The translations under genes and the position numbers were made by a program. A stretch of DNA of 64,000 nucleotides. Origin: an uncultured Clostridia bacterium (lineage in GTDB: Bacteria; Bacillota; Clostridia; Monoglobales; Monoglobaceae). Shown here piece by piece: positions 17,601 through 25,214 of this stretch (positions are counted from its first letter, which is position 1; each line of letters opens with the position of its first letter). A model generated the notes under the pieces. That model saw nothing but the letters and a program-made list of their open reading frames with translations, was not told the DNA's origin and did not search any database. The stretch spans positions 1 through 64,000 of the forward strand of contig CANRNL010000005.1 in the NCBI GenBank assembly GCA_947631965.1, written 5' to 3'.

Positions 17601-19358
17601 GGCGGCGAAACGCATAACATTTCCCTGTGCGCGTATATGGCGGACAAGGACGGCAATCTTGAGACGTACGAAGATAACGACGTATATCTTCTGATTTTTG
17701 ACGTCACCGCCGATAAAGTCTACGGCTCGATAAATCTGACAAATGACTATGATGCGAATATAAAGCCTCAGCTTACAAGGATTAGGGACAGATTGGGCGA
17801 TGAGGACGGCAAGGACGACATATATTATTCGTGGCTGACCAAATACGAGAACGGCTGCAACACGAAAACCAAGCTCAATGTGCTGTCGTTCGACAGACTT
17901 GTGAGCGAGGTGGAGGCTCATTTTGCAAGTAATGCCGGTTTGGAAGACCCGATAGAGGCTGAGCTTGACGACGTGGTTGAATACCTCAAATCACCCGACG
18001 CGCGTCTGCCCTTGGATACAATCAATTTGTCCGACGACGAAACCGTTGAGCACTCGTTTAACGAGTATAAAATGTTTGTGGGCGGCGACGACAATCTGTA
18101 TATACTCTGGACAGACTCAAACAGCGAGGACCAAGATGACTGCTCTATGGAATTGTACGGCGCGGTACGCTATGACGGCGACGGCTATACGGGCATAGAA
18201 GGCGATACAGCCGAAAATGCTATGGAAGACAGCGGCTGGAGCGGCGTCTCAAAGCTGACGAACTTTTCGGACGAAATGCAGGCGAATACCGTTATAGACG
18301 AATTTACGGCGGCGGTCGGCGCGGACGGCGATTTCACGCTTCTCAGCAACCTGTTCACGCAGGATTTGGATGAAGAAGGAAATATGGTTTATTCTCCGAA
18401 CGAGCTTATCGAATTTACGATTGACGACAGCGCAAAGAGCGAGATTGACGGCGAAAGCGTGCAATTTGACAGCGAATATCCGCGTGCCGGCGAGGAGACC
18501 GCGATTGAATTTGACTTGAAAAATACGGGTCTTATGAAGCTCAAAGGCTATGAGGCAACCGTTAAAGTAGGCGGCGAAACGTTCGGCAGTGTGACGAGCG
18601 ACCATAAGATTTTGGGCGGCAAGAGCGAGACTGTCAAAGTCACAGGAGTATTGCCCGAAAATCTGACGGCGGATACGCAGGTTGAAATCACCGTTACGAG
18701 CCCCGACAACGAGCCCTGCACATACAGCGGCAAGGTTCCGTTCGGCGCGAAGCTGGAATTTGAGACGGTTGATTTGGAGCCGGACGAGAACGAGAACCTT
18801 GTTTACACGGTCGACATAAAAAATACCGGTAATGCCGAAAGCGGTAACTTTAACTTGGAAATTCAGCACGTTATAAACGGCGAAGGACTTGTCGGAGCGC
18901 CGACAAATGTCGATACGGAGTCAATCGGCGTGGGCGAAACCGTGAGAAAGACGGTTACGCTCAATAAGGAAACGCTCGAGCCGCTCGACTTCGGAACGCT
19001 TGGAATTGCTGAGCTGAGCCTTAAAGCGATGAACGGCGAGACCGAGATTGACAGCGATATTGAAAACGTTTCGGATTACGGTTTTGTGCAAAAATTCGGT
19101 TTGGAATACGTCGACGGAAAAGCGGTTGTGACCGCGCCCAAAAAGGGAACGTATTCGGTAATTTTTGCGGCGTATGACGAAAGCGGTATGCTGGTAAGCG
19201 TTGATGTTTCGGACGTGAAATTTGATGATGTAGGCATAAAATCGGTTGCGCCCGAAAACTTCAATACCGAAGGCGCGGCAAGGGCTGAGGTAATGCTCTG
19301 GAACAGCGTAGACGGAATGATGCCGATATGCGATGCGGTAGCTATTCCGCTCAGATAA
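11697..19358 (+). CDS. Giant secreted Calx-beta/CARDB protein with WDSLD-like C-terminus (paralogue 1)
   Basis: 2553 aa. Signal peptide residues 1-28 (SVVA before an acidic run). A Calx-beta-like domain starts at ~45, reaches the GEDYDV turn at ~100, is interrupted by an acidic insert with LKEEQTG, then resumes at ~224 with ARLVFEPGETEKQ and ends TVTIEDDEP. Further along: a carboxypeptidase-regulatory-like beta domain near 1050-1150, a Lys-Asp-Asp repeat tract at ~1264-1320, and a glycine-rich hydrophobic core with GIGLCGVLGARG near 1632-1644. A propeller-like region begins with RPQIVTLNDGRKLMVYIG near 1758. Two CARDB-like domains sit near 2259 and 2351, and the C-terminal module contains VMLWNSVDGMMPIC. 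No SLH, LPXTG or catalytic motif is seen. Two paralogues lie downstream (25215, 34557). Calx-beta domains usually bind Ca2+. Role unknown. Confidence 0.85.
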   Translation: MIQTTSKRIISILLVICMTVALIPSVVAEEEESSVWQPSRMAELTDEEMENGVIYMGLNAGRAQERGTYSLTVYRDGNSENEAEIEISTIDLSAAIGEDYDVLVDDIEYYDTGGTVMERNANIDTEEMLEEYSNELQSVAENVSDESPKSAAEQGSVLAKLKEEQTGQKTRSLSHVTPVSRADFIDMMNETYGDDALTPEEYKADADMLLDATRNNATDFMAVSSTARLVFEPGETEKQVEIEIYEDEKPEDDEFIVFMLSSPEGALLGNLYTSTVTIEDDEPREEAFVGFKSEKQTVADGEPIILERTGADYYMVSVDAVLENGGRQTVYFKPYQTEAKLEMSIEGRGKETVTLENFTACSEGDITECEISFDDGKTEKTETVGLPGIQIASDGDDSSSTEGNSSFELESSEGGVSAHLDGYNLRVDYVPGQKDSNGLVYGKIMDPSYVPEVWVGNYYFPESFTLGTTGDDGSENSYNDNDASKGDGHPNGYIYLGYYDWRIWREGTSYAELKKLDHEIYRGYAADWSGGRIHSVDAEDSMYKRYFSVYNSAGTTLQSFCETNSFDRRTDLLTALGTDGLPEGAGGSLKLNIADEESAFTPSPTINLYGVAAMFRTFNISLQQPGEMEFKDGDQTVKKKPCNVQLGTGHELRYTNQTLTITAKSAEESTGLMPGELIGYKIETNWRAPEEEKDKRDFFYYMASGHKPSEAKSASISDDNDSNTVYTTDKTKDLTNILFDEDFIKIIDQHLKGVSGSNSAKWSTDLQFTPLYIYKDVDVRVKETDLGTFNGLPAGDYTFHEGDTLRLSGVGADGYDVKYAGSRVAGRLTKNQNEETVFDVTINLTGNSTETVYTLGATLGGIRGCGYYEITPEFVVNEPNYISFEIQADEDGNAHGVADYLMFLSEEQIKTLMDEHPEYKLKGNENIYICNPNASGTTEAEKIINMITPVRGKVYSFNAECTDQRMRLRSNNKDGTNISVSAKPTYWAPVFENSFTYGTKKVYGTTAHIVASGEAKDNVVKLSSVEASRENDIFLRATGSITAKEHSIRESAEYMEVVGVPGLVVTGPGEVYTEAVKENAGTEQEIIRERSEFNTPSDTTANDGSFKLEGINLPEDAEAYTIYYTNGNIEGVYVVDITQLKSDIEADKAVLINAKNKDGTDNADAITFNRNAERSDGGNLDVETKVDGYANAIAEDIQTPVITTDAPYPTSVEYKFEKSASTTQYGTVSNSVPIIDDCLTVTLTINPNGREVKKVKFIIDRTRTLKDDAQKDDDKKDDSQKDDSQKDDSQKDDSQKDDSQKDDSQKDDSQKDDDKKDDVEQENDIVYEVDLKPGQTSVDFNFGSKSLKDVLEPGDKLYVIMVDAAKREVTTTGQDADGNPIPVTNQYDIEYTRLYTGLSFYVPMVNNVMQSFDFVPQQIGAKEVPVLGEWMGSMSTGVMTFNHNSWTTGGIDGYSLTFDLNASPIGYPSDPATEKFKKLKQTQKDAEEAARPGPGEGEQGPSGEIDWSAYRGYNGTYRNSMTDVFGKNKFSVHFVVLANLDWVLDRDTGEYVFAGAQIALGLSGSFKKTIFGVMLGAPLFFDINVDIAFEWEDNIVEDKKLTFDRFGTYQNIKDAFPNSNNGELLILGGKFQVGIGLCGVLGARGFIGVDAKLYFPNHGYEENRGHSVTLKGGIGIDLVFFSIEYVLGDRTWAGGIYADEASDSVSSASADEPILRTRAYNTGGGGRVGDPDNVSLADITSHKVLIEDAPEHTRPQIVTLNDGRKLMVYIGSDTEREYDINKACLYYSVYDGGKWSEAQPVENDGTPDSTPSLAKYGDKVVIAWSDASKAFDADLDAAIADGTATTRQKADLLSCNDISMAMFDGNTIHEPTKVNDDERVYNGNGFWDLNPVICADPDGEDGMVLYYTKRDLGTVTDLDEELLDVNATYETIAAVAWDERGVSEEQFVPIDGDPLINEIDSELFEMTVGGETHNISLCAYMADKDGNLETYEDNDVYLLIFDVTADKVYGSINLTNDYDANIKPQLTRIRDRLGDEDGKDDIYYSWLTKYENGCNTKTKLNVLSFDRLVSEVEAHFASNAGLEDPIEAELDDVVEYLKSPDARLPLDTINLSDDETVEHSFNEYKMFVGGDDNLYILWTDSNSEDQDDCSMELYGAVRYDGDGYTGIEGDTAENAMEDSGWSGVSKLTNFSDEMQANTVIDEFTAAVGADGDFTLLSNLFTQDLDEEGNMVYSPNELIEFTIDDSAKSEIDGESVQFDSEYPRAGEETAIEFDLKNTGLMKLKGYEATVKVGGETFGSVTSDHKILGGKSETVKVTGVLPENLTADTQVEITVTSPDNEPCTYSGKVPFGAKLEFETVDLEPDENENLVYTVDIKNTGNAESGNFNLEIQHVINGEGLVGAPTNVDTESIGVGETVRKTVTLNKETLEPLDFGTLGIAELSLKAMNGETEIDSDIENVSDYGFVQKFGLEYVDGKAVVTAPKKGTYSVIFAAYDESGMLVSVDVSDVKFDDVGIKSVAPENFNTEGAARAEVMLWNSVDGMMPICDAVAIPLR
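15490..15655 (+). repeat. 15-bp coding microsatellite (KDDSQ-type units)
   Basis: About eleven 15-bp units encode five-residue steps: KDDSQ seven times, with KDDAQ, KDDDK and KDDV variants at the edges. Because the unit is a multiple of three, gain or loss of copies keeps the frame. The tract interrupts a region conserved with the 34557 paralogue, which lacks it. All other reading frames here are also open, which only reflects the lack of stop codons in the unit. Confidence 0.9.
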
Positions 19359-19379
19359 TTCAAATAAGAATGTGTAAAA

Positions 19380-19414
19380 CGTCTCCGTCCGCATTTATAG
19401 TGCGGGCGGAGACG
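19380..19414 (+). other. Strong stem-loop between the 11697 and 19447 genes
   Basis: A 14-bp stem with one G-U pair (CGTCTCCGTCCGCA / TGCGGGCGGAGACG) and a 7-base loop lies in the 88-bp gap. No T run follows on the + strand, so read-through into the next gene is expected; it may be a processing or stabilising site. Confidence 0.5.
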
Positions 19415-19446
19415 GCATGAAAAGTTTTGGCAAGAGGTGAAGGGGT

Positions 19447-22400
19447 TTGAAGAATAAATTTACGGCGGCGATAACGGCATTGATGATGGTTGTTGCTCTG
19501 CTCCCAAATACGGTGTTTGCGGCGGAGCACAAGCACAAGGAGTGCGGCAAAACCGCGTGTGACACGCACACGGAGGATGTTACATATACGGAAATCGACT
19601 CATTGACGAAGTCTACTGTCAAAGAAGACGGCGCTTACTACCTTTCGAATAGCTGCACGGGTAATGAGTTTGAGACGGGAGAAGACGTTAAAAATTTAAA
19701 GCTGTGCCTTAACGGCAAGAGCTGGAGTTCCTTTGATAACGGATTTTCCGTGCTGAGCAAATCCTCGCTCACCATATCCGACTGCCAGGGCGTCGGAAAA
19801 ATCGTAGGTCCCGCTAAGGGCTCCTACACGGGAATAACAGCGAACGGCACGGTAAATCTTTATGATACAGAAATCACCGACTTTACAAACGGCGGCGTTC
19901 GCGTGGATACGGGATTTTTCACCGGCGAAGGTTCGGGCGAATTGAATATTGCGGGAAACGTAAAAATTATAGGCAACACATCGGAAGGAGATGCGTGCAA
20001 CGTCTCTCTGAGCGAGGACTCTTATATAAACGTGGTGGGCGCGCTCGGAGAAGATGCTAAAATAGGCATAACAAGCGACGCCGTCGCAAGCGGGAATCTG
20101 CCCGTGAAGGTGGTTGCGGGAAACGGAAATCTTACCGAAAACGACGTTGATAAGTTTTCGAGCGATAACGCGATATGCACCTTTAATTACGACGGAAAAG
20201 ACATATACCTTGACATTCTTTTTGAGGGAAGCGGCACGACGAGAAATCCGTATATTATAGACGACGCGAATTCATTGGCGGCGTTTTGCAATTATATCAA
20301 CACAGGCAAGGGCGACAAAATCCATTTTAAGCTGACGCACGATATAGATTTGGAGGGCAAGCAGCAAACGACGATAGGAAACACCGAAAATCCGTTTAAA
20401 GGCACGTTCGACGGCGACGGTCATACGATAAGCGGTTTTAACATAAACGCGTCGTCGGAAAGCGGCAAGGGCTTGTTCGGAAGTATCGGAGAAGGCGGCA
20501 CGGTGAAAAATTTGAACCTGGTCGGCTCGATTACGGGCAAGGATAACGTCGGAGGAATAGCCGGAGAAAATCACGGCAGCATAACAAATTGCCACGTGAA
20601 TGCAAACGTCGTCGGAAACAGTCATATCGGCGGCATTACTGGCTATAATTACGGAAATATAACGAACTGCGACGTTGCGGGCTCAATTAACGGCGACAGT
20701 AATTTGGGCGGCATTGCGGGATACAGCGACCACAGTATAACCCAAAGCTACAGCGCCGCGTCGGTTTCGGGCAACAGCCATATCGGCGGCGTTGCGGGAC
20801 AAAATTACGGCGATATAACCGACTGCTACAACACCGGCTCTGTTACGGGAAGCATTTACGTCGGCGGAATAGCGGGCTACCAGTTTTTGGGAAGCATGGC
20901 AAACTGTTACAGCTTCGGCACCGTCAAAGGCGAAATTCATTCGGGCGGCATAACGGGACAAAATTATGCCGACGTATCAAATTGTTATTTTCTCGCGGGT
21001 ACGGCGGACAGCAGTGTCGGCGGGGACGAAGCGGAGGAAAAGTCGGAGGAGGAATTTAAAACGCTCGCGGACGCGCTTAACGGCTCGGACGGAAGCGCGT
21101 GGCGCGACTGCAGCTTATTCGGCAGACCGCAGCTTTACGACAACCCCGAAATCGTCGGTATGGGTACCGAGGATGAGCCGTATCTCATTCCAAATCTTGC
21201 AACTCTTGAACTGATGCGCGAATATATCAACGTCGGAAGAGCGGACGGCAATTATTTTGAATTGACCGGAAATATTGATATGTCCGATAAATACGGCTCG
21301 GATATCGGCGGAGCGGCTGTGTCGTGGACTCCTTTGGGAAACGCGGAATATCCGTTTAACGCGGTGTTCAACGGCGGCACGCATACGATAAGCGGGTTGT
21401 ATATAAACGATAAGACGGGCGAGGGCGTCGGTCTGTTCGGATACATAGGCGATGACGGCGTGGTAAAAAATCTCAACGTGAGCGGAAGCGTAACCGGTCA
21501 TAAATACGTAGGCGGTATAGCGGGAGAAAATCACGGCAATATATCGGACTGCGTCGGAACGGTCAGCGTTTCGGGCGACAATCTTTATACGGGAGGTATC
21601 GCGGGAGGAAACGACGGCAATATCACCGCAACCTCCAACGGCGGCGCCGTGACAGGAAAAATCGCTTATACCGGCGGCATCGCGGGAAACAATACCGGTG
21701 CCGTGTCCGAATGCTCAAACACGGGAACCGTAAACGGAAGCGTTGTTACGGGCGGTATCGTGGGCGAGAACACGGGAAGTATAGCCGGAAGCTATAATAC
21801 CGAGACGGTTGCGGGAGGCGATAGCACAGGCGGTATAGCGGGCGAAAACATAAACGAAATAGCAAATTGCTTTAATGCGGGCGGGATAAACGGCAGCGGC
21901 AATCTCGCAGGAGGTATCACGGGTGAAAACGACGGCAGCATATCCGACAGCTATAACAGAGGCAAGATTACGGGCGGAGGCGGTTTTGCCGGAGCTATCG
22001 CTGGGTATCAGAAATCCGGAAATATAAGCAACTGCTATTTTCTCGCCGATACGGCGGACGCAGGCACGGTCGGCAGCGAAGATACGTCGGTCGAAAAAAC
22101 GGATAAAGAATTTAAGTCGGGCGAGGTCGCTTGGCTTTTACAGGGAAGCGGCGACTCCCTCAAGTGGGGTCAGGAGATAGACACGGACGATTTCCCCAAG
22201 CCCAACCCCGATGCGGGCGAACAGGTGCATAGGGTTTTGTTTGTCACGGAGGATAATCCGCAATATAAAGTGTGCTATGTTAATACAAACAATACCGTTT
22301 CTATGCCGAACGATCCTACGAGAGACGAGTATGACTTTAACCGTTGGTCGCAGACAAATTCTGTGGACGGAGAGGTGTTCACCGCGGAGACGCGCGTTAC

Positions 22401-25014
22401 CAAAGATATGACGATATACGCGATAGGTCGCGTATATTTCGGTGGAGAAGCCGATACCGTTATCGTAAGCGACGTTTACGGATATGAAACAGAGCCGACC
22501 TTAGACCTTAACACTTGTGTATCGTATTACGGCGGGGTTATCGACACGGCGGGCAGGTTTGACTACGAAATTTCGGACAACGGAGGCATCGACGTTTCGA
22601 TTGAAGGCGATACGCTTGTCGTGCCTATGAATCTTGACGCGGGCGATTATCCGATTGTAATCACCGCAACCGAGAGAGACCCCGGATATGCGCTTATGAG
22701 CGTCGAGGAATACGGCAAGGAACAGATAACGCTGAACGTGACGGTAAAAATATTAAAGGCAGACCCCGTCTTTATCAAAGCCCCGGAAGATAGACCCGTA
22801 TTTACATACACAGGCAAGCCGCAAGAGCTCGTAACCGATTTTGAATTGATTGGCGGCGAGATGCAGTATCTTTTAATGTACGGAGAAGAAAATCTTTCAA
22901 CCGAAATTCCGACCGCCACAAATGCGGGCAGTTATCCGTTCAGTTACACGATAGTCGGAGATAAAAATCACAATGACGACGGTCCGCATTTGATATTAGC
23001 CACAATCGAAGCGGTCGATCTTGCAGGGACTGTTTCGCCCAACGAACTTACCTATACGGGTGATGCGCAGGAGCTTGTATCGCCCGGCGAGATTACGGAC
23101 GGTTTGCTGTACAGCATGGAAGATGACATGGGGTATTCGCCCGAAATTCCGACAGGTATCGATGCGGGCGATTACACGGTATGGTATATGGTAAATGAAG
23201 ACGATAATCATATCAGAGTGTATCCCACCGCGGTTCCGGTTACAATCAAAAAGGCTGATATGCACGCGGTAGTATCGGTTACTCCCGCCGAAGGACTTAA
23301 ATACACGGGCGGCGCACAGCCCCTCATAACGTCGGGCACTTCGACAGAAGGCGAACTGCAATACTGCACGGAGCGGGACGGCGAATATTCAGCAGAGCTT
23401 CCGACCGGCACAAATGCGGGCGAATATGAGATATGGTATAAAGCCGTGGGCGACAAAAATCACAACGACAGCGAGCCGCAGAGCGTAACCGTGACCATAG
23501 ATAAAGTGGAGCCCGAGGCTGATGTGACGGCAAATAATTTGACGTACACGGGCGAAGCGCAGGAACTTGTGACAGGCAGTACAAGTGACGGCGAGCTCAG
23601 ATATTGCGACACTGAGGACGGGGAATATTCCGCCGACATTCCTATGGAAGTGAACGGGGGCGAATACGAGGTGTGGTATAAGGTATTCGGTGACGAAAAC
23701 CACAACGACGGCGAGCCGCAGAGCATCACGGTGAGCATTGCCAAGGCGGAGCCTAAAGCCGATGTGACGGCAAATGTCCTGTCGTACACGGGCGAGGCTC
23801 AGGAGCTTGTAACAGGAAGTACGGACGACGGCGAACTCAGATACAGCGATACGCAGGGCGGAGCATATTCCGCCGATGTTCCAACTAAAGTGAACGCGGG
23901 CGAATACGAGGTATGGTATAAGGTACTCGGCGACGAAAATCACAATGACAGTGCGCCGCAGAGCATTACGGTGACCATAGCCAAGATAGAGCCTAAAGCT
24001 GTTGTGACGGCGAACGTCCTGTCGTACACGGGCGAAGCGCAGGAGCTTGTGACAGGAAGTACGGACGACGGCGAACTCAGATACAGCGATACCGAGGACG
24101 GAGAATATTCCGCCGACATTCCGACTAAAGTGAACGGGGGCGAATACGAGGTATGGTATAAGGTGTTCGGCGACGAAAACCACAGCGACAGCGCGCCGCA
24201 GAGCATAAAGGTGACTATCGCAAAAATTGACCCGACAGTAGTCGTGGAGTCCGCAAGAGCGCTTTATGATGACGCCGAAATACCGCAGGCGCTTGTTAAA
24301 TATGAAGCGCCCGACGGCGTTACGGTGATGTTCAGTGATAAAGAGGACGGTCAATATACCGCCGCGGTTCCCACCGGAACGAAAGCGGGCGAATACACGC
24401 TCTGGTATAAGGTTGAGGGCAACGAAAATTACAACGATCTCCCGCCGAAGTCTTTGACGGTTAAAATCGCGCACGGCTTTGCGGAAGTTTTAACGGCTCC
24501 CGAGGCGATAAAAAATCTTGTATATGACGGCACGGCGCAGAGTCTTGTAACGCCCGGCGTGGGCATAAACGGCGAAATGGAGTACAGCCTCGACGGAAAG
24601 ACATACTCGCCCTCTGTGCCGACAGGCACGGAGGCGGGAGAATATACGGTATGGTATAAGGTTGTCGGCGGATATATCAACGACAAACATTATCACGACT
24701 CGGAAGCGCAATCCTTGACGGTTGTTATCTCAAGGGACGGCGATTATGATTATATTATCAAGAGCGCGGGCTTTGACGCGGACGGCAATTTAGAGGTCGA
24801 AATTTTGTGTCAAGTCGCAAATCCGAGTGCCGCAAAGCTGGTTGCGGCTTCATACAGCGGCGGCGTTTTGACGGATATAATGCTTTTCGACATAGACGGA
24901 GCAACGGTTGACTTGGACGGCTACGCTCCGCAAGCCGAGAATGTCAAGTTGTTTATATGGAGTGACTTGGATTATATGGTTCCGCTTGCCCTGCCGTATG
25001 AGATAAACGGTTAA
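19447..25014 (+). CDS. Giant secreted GLUG/MBG-repeat protein with WDSLD-like C-terminus
   Basis: 1855 aa. The TTG at 19447 is taken as start: AGAGGTGAAGG lies just upstream and it opens a good signal peptide (KNKFTAA, hydrophobic core, VFAAEH). After a His/Cys-containing segment (HKHKECGKTACDTH) comes a short beta-helix. Two blocks of GLUG-type beta-helix repeats follow at ~300-520 and ~590-880 (GGIAGENHGSITNCHV pattern). Next are an InlB-like domain near 920-1000 and, from ~1108 to ~1764, eight MBG-like units of about 80 residues (LTYTGEAQELV ... GEYEVWYKV). The last ~90 residues form the WDSLD-like module, here NVKLFIWSDLDYMVPLALP. No SLH domain is present. The gene lies 88 bp after the 11697 gene with no terminator between, so they are probably co-transcribed. 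Confidence 0.86.
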   Translation: MKNKFTAAITALMMVVALLPNTVFAAEHKHKECGKTACDTHTEDVTYTEIDSLTKSTVKEDGAYYLSNSCTGNEFETGEDVKNLKLCLNGKSWSSFDNGFSVLSKSSLTISDCQGVGKIVGPAKGSYTGITANGTVNLYDTEITDFTNGGVRVDTGFFTGEGSGELNIAGNVKIIGNTSEGDACNVSLSEDSYINVVGALGEDAKIGITSDAVASGNLPVKVVAGNGNLTENDVDKFSSDNAICTFNYDGKDIYLDILFEGSGTTRNPYIIDDANSLAAFCNYINTGKGDKIHFKLTHDIDLEGKQQTTIGNTENPFKGTFDGDGHTISGFNINASSESGKGLFGSIGEGGTVKNLNLVGSITGKDNVGGIAGENHGSITNCHVNANVVGNSHIGGITGYNYGNITNCDVAGSINGDSNLGGIAGYSDHSITQSYSAASVSGNSHIGGVAGQNYGDITDCYNTGSVTGSIYVGGIAGYQFLGSMANCYSFGTVKGEIHSGGITGQNYADVSNCYFLAGTADSSVGGDEAEEKSEEEFKTLADALNGSDGSAWRDCSLFGRPQLYDNPEIVGMGTEDEPYLIPNLATLELMREYINVGRADGNYFELTGNIDMSDKYGSDIGGAAVSWTPLGNAEYPFNAVFNGGTHTISGLYINDKTGEGVGLFGYIGDDGVVKNLNVSGSVTGHKYVGGIAGENHGNISDCVGTVSVSGDNLYTGGIAGGNDGNITATSNGGAVTGKIAYTGGIAGNNTGAVSECSNTGTVNGSVVTGGIVGENTGSIAGSYNTETVAGGDSTGGIAGENINEIANCFNAGGINGSGNLAGGITGENDGSISDSYNRGKITGGGGFAGAIAGYQKSGNISNCYFLADTADAGTVGSEDTSVEKTDKEFKSGEVAWLLQGSGDSLKWGQEIDTDDFPKPNPDAGEQVHRVLFVTEDNPQYKVCYVNTNNTVSMPNDPTRDEYDFNRWSQTNSVDGEVFTAETRVTKDMTIYAIGRVYFGGEADTVIVSDVYGYETEPTLDLNTCVSYYGGVIDTAGRFDYEISDNGGIDVSIEGDTLVVPMNLDAGDYPIVITATERDPGYALMSVEEYGKEQITLNVTVKILKADPVFIKAPEDRPVFTYTGKPQELVTDFELIGGEMQYLLMYGEENLSTEIPTATNAGSYPFSYTIVGDKNHNDDGPHLILATIEAVDLAGTVSPNELTYTGDAQELVSPGEITDGLLYSMEDDMGYSPEIPTGIDAGDYTVWYMVNEDDNHIRVYPTAVPVTIKKADMHAVVSVTPAEGLKYTGGAQPLITSGTSTEGELQYCTERDGEYSAELPTGTNAGEYEIWYKAVGDKNHNDSEPQSVTVTIDKVEPEADVTANNLTYTGEAQELVTGSTSDGELRYCDTEDGEYSADIPMEVNGGEYEVWYKVFGDENHNDGEPQSITVSIAKAEPKADVTANVLSYTGEAQELVTGSTDDGELRYSDTQGGAYSADVPTKVNAGEYEVWYKVLGDENHNDSAPQSITVTIAKIEPKAVVTANVLSYTGEAQELVTGSTDDGELRYSDTEDGEYSADIPTKVNGGEYEVWYKVFGDENHSDSAPQSIKVTIAKIDPTVVVESARALYDDAEIPQALVKYEAPDGVTVMFSDKEDGQYTAAVPTGTKAGEYTLWYKVEGNENYNDLPPKSLTVKIAHGFAEVLTAPEAIKNLVYDGTAQSLVTPGVGINGEMEYSLDGKTYSPSVPTGTEAGEYTVWYKVVGGYINDKHYHDSEAQSLTVVISRDGDYDYIIKSAGFDADGNLEVEILCQVANPSAAKLVAASYSGGVLTDIMLFDIDGATVDLDGYAPQAENVKLFIWSDLDYMVPLALPYEING
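22770..24740 (+). repeat. Eight ~240-bp MBG-like tandem repeats in the 19447 gene
   Basis: Units begin with a YTG-x-x-QELV strand and end in WYKV plus an alternating Ser/Thr/Val strand. Units 4, 5 and 6 start near 23518, 23758 and 23998, exactly 240 bp apart, and are close to identical in DNA; the outer units are diverged. This suggests recent expansion from the middle of the array. Confidence 0.85.
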
Positions 25015-25070
25015 TCAAATCAGCACAAAAATCCGCGTGAAATTTATAGCGGAAACGAATATTTAAAAAG

Positions 25071-25107
25071 CAAATTCCGATTAAATTTAATCGGAATTTG
25101 TTTTTTT
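25071..25107 (+). terminator. Intrinsic terminator after the 19447 gene
   Basis: A perfect 30-bp palindrome with 15-base arms (CAAATTCCGATTAAA and its complement) is followed directly by seven Ts. It closes the 11697-19447 transcription unit. Confidence 0.88.
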
Positions 25108-25171
25108 GACACGAAACGTGCTGAATTTGACACGAAATGTTGTTTAAATTTGCCAAAACATATGATATAAT
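25105..25171 (+). promoter_or_regulatory. Promoter region of the 25215 gene with a 15-bp direct repeat
   Basis: TATAAT lies at 25166-25171, 43 bp before the start codon. No good -35 box is at the normal distance. Upstream are two copies of TTTGACACGAAAYGT (25105-25119 and 25126-25140), 21 bp apart, or two DNA turns, on the same helix face. This is the layout expected for an activator site standing in for a weak -35. Confidence 0.5.
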
Positions 25172-25214
25172 TAAAAAATAAGTATCGTAGATAAACAAAA
25201 AAAGGAGTCAAATT

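Noticed and set aside
19380-19414. Terminator between the 11697 and 19447 genes
   Set aside because: The stem is strong but is followed by GGCATGAAAAG, with no T run on the + strand.
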